Of a stretch of 10,899 nt of DNA, positions 5,993-10,899 are shown piece by piece. The translations under genes were made by a program, and so were the position numbers. Source of the stretch: an uncultured Erysipelotrichaceae bacterium. Lineage in GTDB: Bacteria; Bacillota_I; Bacilli_A; Acholeplasmatales; Anaeroplasmataceae. Position 1 is the stretch's first letter, and every line of letters starts with the position of its first letter. The stretch spans positions 1 to 10,899 of the forward strand of contig CADBQV010000020.1 of assembly GCA_902796895.1 (NCBI GenBank), written 5' to 3'. The notes under the pieces are model-generated. The model did not search any database. It saw only the letters and a program-made list of their open reading frames with translations, and had not been told where the DNA came from.

Positions 5993-7519
5993 TTATAATG
6001 ACTGAATTGTATATAAAAATTTACCATTATATAATTTAGATATTCTTACATTTTTTAATTTATAAGTATTTCCACTTCTTATCATGAATCTATCTTGAAT
6101 ATAATCTTCCTTCATATTTTCAATCTTTTTTAAATTGAAAAATTCAAGATATCTTTCCTTATCACTTGGTAAAACTTCTTTTGATGCAAATTCTTTAATA
6201 CCTTCTTTTAATGATCTAGTTCCATATATTTTTGAAAATCCAGCAGTTGAATAGATTTGAACTGCGCTATCACTACTAGGTGTTATTTCAGTAACTAAAT
6301 CATATGTTTTATAAAGTGATTGACTATATTTTAAAACTAAAAAATCTGTTCTTTTAGTACTAATTGTTGAAAATGATGATACAATCAAACATCTATCAGT
6401 AGTTTTTGATACTAATTTTGTAAAGTGAGAGAAAACTACATTGTTAATAATATTATCGACTCTTTGTGTCCTTGGATTTGCTATAGAATTTTCTATTTGT
6501 TCTAATAGGCTTGTATGATTTTCGTAGTTTTCATTATTTACAACTTCTTCTAACTTTTCTATTGAATTGAATCCTATTATTTTTAATTCATCTAAATATT
6601 TATCATTAACATATACATATTTTAATTTCTTACTATCATATTCAATTAACGCAAGTGGCGAAACATCAAAAATATCTTCTTCTTTAAATTTGTCAAATTT
6701 AAATGGATTGGCACTTAAAAAATTTATTTTTCCTATTTCATTCCAATAATTATAATCTTCTTTTGATTCATTTCCATTTATATCTAAGTATTTTAAAAAA
6801 TCATTACCAGGCATTGGTTTAGAAAAATAATATCCTTGAATTATTTCACATCCAATATCCTTTAAAAATTTATATTGTTCTTTTGTTTCTACACCTTCTG
6901 CAACAGATCTCATACCAAGCTTTTTAGCCATATTGATTATAGAATATAAAATCTTTTTAGAATTAAGATCAAATCTTTGGACTAAAGACATATCAATTTT
7001 TAAAACATCAAATTTATATTCTCTTAAGACATGTAGTGATGAAAAGCCACTACCAAAATCGTCAATCCATATTTCAAAGCCATTATTATGGAATCTTTCG
7101 AATAAATCATTAATGTCTAATTTATTATCAAACATAATACTTTCTGTTATTTCTAAGTGAATAGCTTCTCTTGGAACATTATATTTATTCATAATATCAT
7201 TTATTAGCTTAAACATATCAGCAGTTTTAAAATCTAATCTTGAAATATTAATTGAAAAACATAAATTTTTAATTTTATTTTCATTATAAAACTTACATAC
7301 ATTTTCTATCATTACTAAATCTAGCTTATATATCAAATTGTTTTCTTCTAATAAAGGAATAAATTCGTTAGGTTGTATTACTCCTTTATTTGGATCAATC
7401 CATCTAGCTAGAGCTTCAGCGCCACAAACCTTACCTGTAATTGATCTAGTAAGTGGCTGAAAATACGGAATGATATAGCCATTTTTTATTGCATTATCAA
7501 ATTCTTTAACGAAATCCAT
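5993..7519 (-). CDS. EAL-domain c-di-GMP phosphodiesterase with C-terminal PAS-like region
   Basis: A 508-residue soluble protein. Residues 9-245 are an EAL domain that hydrolyses c-di-GMP to pGpG. The conserved Mg-binding and catalytic residues are present: Glu35 in GAEALARW, Asn91 in SINIS, Glu123 in LEITES, Asp153-Asp154 in WIDDFGSGFSSL, Lys174 and Asp176 in LKIDMS, Glu208 and Glu211 in AEGVETKEQ, and Gln228 in QGYYFSKP. It should therefore be active. There is no GGDEF domain. Residues 285-508 show PAS-like spacing in two places (PLALIEYDSKKLKYVYVNDKY and VTEITPSSDSAVQIYS onward to LPSDKERYLEFF), so a sensory role is inferred, not shown. The ATG at 7537 lacks a ribosome site, while GGGGTGAT lies just before the ATG at 7519, which I use. 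No membrane segments are seen. Confidence 0.9.
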   Translation of the reverse strand: MDFVKEFDNAIKNGYIIPYFQPLTRSITGKVCGAEALARWIDPNKGVIQPNEFIPLLEENNLIYKLDLVMIENVCKFYNENKIKNLCFSINISRLDFKTADMFKLINDIMNKYNVPREAIHLEITESIMFDNKLDINDLFERFHNNGFEIWIDDFGSGFSSLHVLREYKFDVLKIDMSLVQRFDLNSKKILYSIINMAKKLGMRSVAEGVETKEQYKFLKDIGCEIIQGYYFSKPMPGNDFLKYLDINGNESKEDYNYWNEIGKINFLSANPFKFDKFKEEDIFDVSPLALIEYDSKKLKYVYVNDKYLDELKIIGFNSIEKLEEVVNNENYENHTSLLEQIENSIANPRTQRVDNIINNVVFSHFTKLVSKTTDRCLIVSSFSTISTKRTDFLVLKYSQSLYKTYDLVTEITPSSDSAVQIYSTAGFSKIYGTRSLKEGIKEFASKEVLPSDKERYLEFFNLKKIENMKEDYIQDRFMIRSGNTYKLKNVRISKLYNGKFLYTIQSL

Positions 7520-7609
7520 AACATCACCCCAATTCATAAAGTTTTAGGTATCTTTATATGATTATATAATAAAAACAAAAATAAAAATAGGTTTTGTGGA
7601 TTAAATTAT

Positions 7610-7644
7610 AACAAATAAAAAAATGTGTCGATTTTTTCGACACA
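7610..7644 (-). terminator. Terminator of the membrane-anchored XRE regulator gene
   Basis: On the minus strand, TGTGTCGA-AAAAA-TCGACACA (arms 7637-7644 and 7624-7631), a perfect 8-bp stem, followed by TTTTTTTATTTGT. It lies 7 bases past the stop codon at 7652. It insulates the downstream EAL gene, whose own promoter I could not place confidently in 7520-7609. Confidence 0.9.
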
Positions 7645-7651
7645 CTTTTAA

Positions 7652-8509
7652 TTAATCTATATCACAATCACAGTCAATTACATTAATAGGCTTTGATTTA
7701 ATAACATATTTATCAATTGGTTCAAATATAATATAGAATAAAGGAATAGTTAAGAATAATACCCATAAAGGATGCCACATATCATATTTCATACCTACAA
7801 ATAAAAATATTGCTGTAACTAAGCATGGATACACAAATTTAGTAATTTGCTTTTTATATATTGCCTCAAATATAGACATTACTGCTGGCATTAATATCCA
7901 TAAAATCCAACATAAGCTCCATCCGTCAAAACATGCTCCCCAAACTATAAAACCAATTAGTGTTAATGAAAATACAATTGAATCCATTATTGATAAAAAG
8001 ATTCTTCCTTTTTTCATATGCTCATATGAACCATCTTTATTTCTAAATCTAATTCCATCATCACCAATGATTACACTTTGGCCTTCATCATCTACAATAT
8101 GAATGCCTTCATCTGTGATATGTACTCCTTCTTTACCTGAATTGATGTGAATTCCATCATCTGTAATATGTACTCCTGATTTTTCATATTTACCATTTTC
8201 ATTAGAGCTATTACTTTTTTCATTTGAATTATCTTCATTTGATTCATTATTTTCTTTTTTAGCTTCTTCTCTATCAATATTTCTATTACGTATTTCTTCA
8301 TTTGATTCACTATCATATAATAATTCATCTAATGACATATTATAAAGTCTAGCTAATATAATTAAATTATCTGTATCAGGTGATGATTCAGCTCTTTCCC
8401 ATTTAGATACAGCTTGTCTTGATATTCCTAGCTTATCTGCTAATTCTTCTTGAGAATATCCATTTTCTTTTCTTAATTTTTGTAATCTGTTTGCAATTTC
8501 AATATTCAT
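7652..8509 (-). CDS. Membrane-anchored XRE-family regulator with tandem GIHI repeats
   Basis: A 285-residue protein. Residues 5-58 are a strong Cro/C1-type HTH (LRKENGYSQEELADKLGIS, RQAVSKWERAESSPD). Residues 65-110 are an Asn/Glu/Ser-rich linker. Residues 112-157 hold three short beta-like repeats (GVHITDDGIHI, GVHITDEGIHI, VIIGDDGIRF). About four membrane segments follow, near 171-191, 195-213, 226-240 and 246-264, and the tail ends IDCDCDID. With both ends cytosolic, it could bind DNA while held at the membrane and sense an envelope signal. That is inference from architecture. The open frame starts at a GTG (8533), but AGGAGG at 8519-8524 lies inside that extension and 9 nt before the ATG at 8509, which I take as the start. 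It has its own terminator. Confidence 0.87.
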   Translation of the reverse strand: MNIEIANRLQKLRKENGYSQEELADKLGISRQAVSKWERAESSPDTDNLIILARLYNMSLDELLYDSESNEEIRNRNIDREEAKKENNESNEDNSNEKSNSSNENGKYEKSGVHITDDGIHINSGKEGVHITDEGIHIVDDEGQSVIIGDDGIRFRNKDGSYEHMKKGRIFLSIMDSIVFSLTLIGFIVWGACFDGWSLCWILWILMPAVMSIFEAIYKKQITKFVYPCLVTAIFLFVGMKYDMWHPLWVLFLTIPLFYIIFEPIDKYVIKSKPINVIDCDCDID

Positions 8510-8587
8510 ACCATTACTCCTCCTCATTTGCACCTTTAATTTAACAAAATAGTCAGTTGCTATCTACCAAATCTAGTTTGAATTTAC

Positions 8588-8602
8588 GCAACTTTAGGTT
8601 GC
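8588..8602. repeat. Inverted repeat GCAAC-TTTAG-GTTGC between trhA and the XRE gene
   Basis: A 5-bp-arm inverted repeat in the 108-base gap between the PAQR gene and the membrane-anchored XRE gene. A third GTTGC lies at 8556-8560. No U run follows on the minus strand, so it is a poor intrinsic terminator. An operator for the XRE protein (autoregulation) is possible but unproven. The gap also holds the direct repeat ATCTA-ccaa-ATCTA at 8562-8575. Confidence 0.3.
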
Positions 8603-8617
8603 AAAAGCCATTTTTTA

Positions 8618-9475
8618 CTAGTAAACACACAAATATAAGCCTAAAAAATGAATAATTACAGCTATAAATACGACTATATGCCAGATGAAATGAGCGACAG
8701 GCTTTTTTCTAAATAATGCGAAAGGTATCATTCCAAGTGTATATACTACACCACCAAAAAGAATCCAGTACAATAAATTAAAGTTTTTATATATAATCCA
8801 ACCTGGTAAAAAAGATACACCAGACCAACCTACAACAAAATAAATTGGGAAATTAACCTTTTTAATTCTTCCAGGACCAAAGATACAAGTTAGTGTTATA
8901 CCAGTTATAACTACAAGCCACATAACAATAAAATATGTAATACCAAATATATAACCATTATCACCATATTCTTTTGGAAGCTCAATTAATTGAAGTGGAG
9001 CGAATGTTCCTGCAATTAATAAATAAATAGATGTATAATCAAATCTTCTCCAAATTCTTTTAACAGCACTTCCCCATCTCCATGAATGATACAAACAGCT
9101 ATTTAAAAACATAAATAACATACTAAAGCCATATACAAGTGTGGCAGCTACTTTTAATCCTGTATCACTCTTTTTTAGTAATAATATTATTGCGATTATC
9201 GCAAATATTACACCAAGACCGTGACTTATAGAATTACCAATTTCTTCTAATAGTCCTCTTTTAGGGGCTTCATTTAAGCGTCTTCTTTCCTCCCATATTG
9301 GAGTCATTTCTTCAATATATTGTTTTCTTTTTATATCTGATATTTCTTGTTTAATTTTTTTATCTACTTCCCTATTTTCTAAAAAAGCTTCTTCAAGCTC
9401 TTTTTTTTCTTTCTTTTCTCTTTCTTTAATTTCTTTCTTTTGAATCTTTTTCAATTTCTTTTCTTCTAAAGTCAT
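8618..9475 (-). CDS. trhA: Hemolysin III/TrhA family (PAQR) membrane protein with charged N-terminal extension
   Basis: A 285-residue protein. Residues 1-70 are almost entirely Lys/Glu/Arg and predicted to be a coiled coil or long helix. Residues 75-285 are a seven-helix PAQR-type domain of normal family length. Family landmarks are visible: EEIGNSISHGLG (77-88), SCLYHS (126-131), RRFDYTSIYLLIAGTFAP (143-160) and HFIWHIVVFIAVIIHF (262-277). The expected metal ligands (Ser/His of the SxxxH motif, Asp146 and the C-terminal histidines) are present. Members are linked to membrane fluidity homeostasis; the hemolysin name reflects an early assay and should not be read as virulence. AGGTGG (9480-9485) lies 4 nt before the ATG at 9475. 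The extension is absent from typical 210-220-residue members. Confidence 0.92.
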   Translation of the reverse strand: MTLEEKKLKKIQKKEIKEREKKEKKELEEAFLENREVDKKIKQEISDIKRKQYIEEMTPIWEERRRLNEAPKRGLLEEIGNSISHGLGVIFAIIAIILLLKKSDTGLKVAATLVYGFSMLFMFLNSCLYHSWRWGSAVKRIWRRFDYTSIYLLIAGTFAPLQLIELPKEYGDNGYIFGITYFIVMWLVVITGITLTCIFGPGRIKKVNFPIYFVVGWSGVSFLPGWIIYKNFNLLYWILFGGVVYTLGMIPFALFRKKPVAHFIWHIVVFIAVIIHFLGLYLCVY

Positions 9476-9491
9476 AAAACCACCTAGATAA

Positions 9492-9497
9492 ATTATA
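9492..9497 (-). promoter_or_regulatory. Possible -10 box of trhA
   Basis: A perfect TATAAT on the minus strand just upstream of the ribosome site. The position 17 bp upstream is only a T run (from the typA terminator), so the -35 box is poor and the leader would be about 10 nt. If real, it explains how trhA is expressed after typA terminates. Confidence 0.3.
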
Positions 9498-9504
9498 CAA
9501 CTAA

Positions 9505-9547
9505 TAATAAATAAAAAAAAGATTAAATCATTAAGACTTAATCTTTT
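9505..9547 (-). terminator. Terminator of typA
   Basis: On the minus strand, AAAAGATTAA / TTAATCTTTT arms (9538-9547 and 9517-9526) with an 11-nt loop, then a long T-rich run (TTTTTTTTATTTATT counting from the second arm). It begins 5 bases past the typA stop. The 5' arm and loop also form a small alternative palindrome, ATTAAG-T-CTTAAT. Confidence 0.8.
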
Positions 9548-9552
9548 AAAAA

Positions 9553-10899
9553 TTATTTTAATTCTTCTTTTTCAGCTCTAACTTTAGAGTCATATTTCTT
9601 TCTTTCAACTGTATCTAGGATTTTCTTTCTTAATCTTATATGATTAGGAGTAACTTCTACTAATTCATCTTCATTAATGAATTCAAGACAAGTTTCAAGT
9701 GGCATGATTCTAGGCTTCTTCAAAACAACTGTCATATCCTTGTTGCTTGAACGTGTGTTTGTTTGTTGTTTAGCTTTAACAACATTAACAGCTAAATCCA
9801 TATCCTTGTTAGCTTCACCAACAATCATACCTTCGTAAATATCTTCACCTGGTGCTATAAACATAACACCTCTATCTTCAAGTCCACCAATTGAATAAGC
9901 TGTAGATTGTCCTTGAGCCATAGATACTAATACACCTGTAGTTCTTTCACCTACATTTACCTTTTCCATTGGTCTATAATCCATAAAGCTATGAGATATA
10001 ATACCATATCCTCTAGTTAATGTCATAAAGTTAGTGTTAAATCCAATTAAACCACGAGATGGAATAGAATAAATTAATCTTGTTTGAGTTTCAGTATTTG
10101 ACATTGATTCAAGTGTACCTTTTCTATTACCCATCATTTCAATTGCGCCACCTGCATATTCAGAAGGTAGGTCAATTACGCAATATTCATATGGTTCATG
10201 CATTACACCATCAATTTCTTTCATAATTACTCTAGGACGAGATACTTGGAATTCATATCCTTCTCTTCTCATATTTTCAATTAAAATACCTAAATGTAAT
10301 TCTCCTCTACCAGATACAATCCATTCTTCTTGGTTTGCTACTCTTTTAACTCTTAAAGATACATCCTTTTGTACTTCTCTAAATAATCTTTCTTCAATTT
10401 TAGATGCTGTAACAAGCTTACCATCTTTTCCACAAAATGGTGATGTATTAGTACCAAATGTCATTTGAACAGTTGGTTCACTAATAACTATTTTTTCTAA
10501 TGCTTCTTCTTTACCAACAGGACATACTGTTTCACCAACAGAAATATCACCAAGACCTGATATAGCAACTATATCTCCGGCGTATCCTTCATTTATTTCA
10601 ATTCTATCTAGACCTTGGAAGCCATATAGCTTTTGAATTCTAAATTGTTTAATTGATCCATCTAATCTAACACAAGATACAACCTCACCAGTTTTAATTA
10701 CACCACGATTGATTCTACCAATACCAATTCTACCTGTAAAATCAGAATAATCTAGTAATGCAGGTTGGAATTGAAATGGCTTAGTAGTGTCCATTGAAGG
10801 TGCTGGTAATTTTTCAATTATCATATCTAAAAGTGGATCAAAGCCTTCCTTTTGTGTTTCTGGATCTGGGCTTAATGATGAAGTATTATTCATCGCACT
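9553..10899 (-). CDS. typA: Translational GTPase TypA/BipA, lacking its N-terminus (cut by window edge)
   Basis: The frame is open to the window edge and encodes 448 residues of a protein that is normally about 605-615. The GTPase domain lies outside; the first codons in view (S-A-M) look like the end of its G5 motif, so the ATG at 10893 is internal and not the start. Counting from that Met, GFDPLLDMIIEKLPAP (17-32) leads into the beta-barrel domain 2 (about 40-125). Domain III follows, with CGKDGKLVTASKIEERL (154-170) and GRGELHLGILIENMRREG (195-212), then the EF-G-like domain V (YSIPSRGLIGF, 275-285). The TypA-specific C-terminal domain contains TTGVLVSMAQGQSTAYS (318-334), LEDRGVMFI and KKPRIMPLE. 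TypA binds 70S ribosomes and supports ribosome assembly and growth in the cold or under stress. Its terminator lies at 9505-9547. Confidence 0.97.
   Translation of the reverse strand, partial: SAMNNTSSLSPDPETQKEGFDPLLDMIIEKLPAPSMDTTKPFQFQPALLDYSDFTGRIGIGRINRGVIKTGEVVSCVRLDGSIKQFRIQKLYGFQGLDRIEINEGYAGDIVAISGLGDISVGETVCPVGKEEALEKIVISEPTVQMTFGTNTSPFCGKDGKLVTASKIEERLFREVQKDVSLRVKRVANQEEWIVSGRGELHLGILIENMRREGYEFQVSRPRVIMKEIDGVMHEPYEYCVIDLPSEYAGGAIEMMGNRKGTLESMSNTETQTRLIYSIPSRGLIGFNTNFMTLTRGYGIISHSFMDYRPMEKVNVGERTTGVLVSMAQGQSTAYSIGGLEDRGVMFIAPGEDIYEGMIVGEANKDMDLAVNVVKAKQQTNTRSSNKDMTVVLKKPRIMPLETCLEFINEDELVEVTPNHIRLRKKILDTVERKKYDSKVRAEKEELK

Noticed and set aside
6567..7160. Two plus-strand frames (6567-6749 and 6933-7160)
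   Set aside because: Both are antisense shadows inside the well-supported EAL gene.
8111..8177. Near-repeats as a possible CRISPR or satellite array
   Set aside because: They are in-frame repeats that encode the GVHITD-GIHI protein motif of the XRE gene, with no unique spacers.
8092..8328. Minus-strand 78-residue frame rich in Met, Lys and Ile
   Set aside because: It is an alternative frame of the Asn/Glu-rich linker and repeats of the XRE gene; its composition follows from that repetitive sequence.
8614..8625. 12-bp palindrome TTTACTAGTAAA at the end of trhA
   Set aside because: It has no loop and no following T run, and covers the last codons of the gene; probably chance in AT-rich DNA.

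Overview
The window is very AT-rich DNA with short intergenic gaps, AAGGAG-type ribosome binding sites, TTGNNN-17-TATAAT promoters and strong hairpin/U-tract terminators. This points to a low-GC Gram-positive bacterium (Bacillota). A gut lineage near Erysipelotrichales/RF39-type Bacilli is my guess, but nothing here fixes the taxon. Trp is encoded by TGG and no gene reads through TGA, so the standard code applies. All ten complete genes end in TAA or TAG.

Layout. The left edge holds the first 37 codons of a minus-strand O-acetylhomoserine sulfhydrylase gene (metY). Its upstream gap holds an unidentified plus-strand coding remnant and the terminator of a minus-strand cold-shock protein gene. 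Next is a minus-strand lipoprotein with a transglutaminase-like domain. It diverges from a plus-strand peptidase T gene through a compact back-to-back promoter region. pepT converges on an unidentified multi-pass membrane protein, and the two genes share a perfect palindromic terminator that covers both stop codons. That membrane protein gene diverges from a two-gene plus-strand operon: an XRE-type regulator followed by a pyridoxal/pyridoxamine kinase. The operon meets an EAL-domain c-di-GMP phosphodiesterase gene head-on at a second bidirectional terminator. Three more minus-strand genes follow: a membrane-anchored XRE-family regulator with tandem beta-like repeats, a hemolysin III/TrhA-type PAQR membrane protein with a charged N-terminal extension, and the C-terminal three quarters of the translational GTPase TypA/BipA, which runs off the right edge.

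Most genes appear to be single transcription units with their own terminators; the regulator-kinase pair is the only clear operon. The content is a chromosomal housekeeping and signalling neighbourhood (methionine and vitamin B6 metabolism, peptide turnover, cold/translation stress, envelope proteins, c-di-GMP). There is no transposase, integrase, phage gene, CRISPR array, tRNA or rRNA. For four genes the longest open frame overshoots the real start, and the ribosome binding site was used to place it. I see no clearly new multi-gene system. The best leads are the membrane-tethered XRE regulator, the XRE-B6 kinase pair, the EAL protein with its sensor-like region at the C-terminus, and the unidentified membrane protein.
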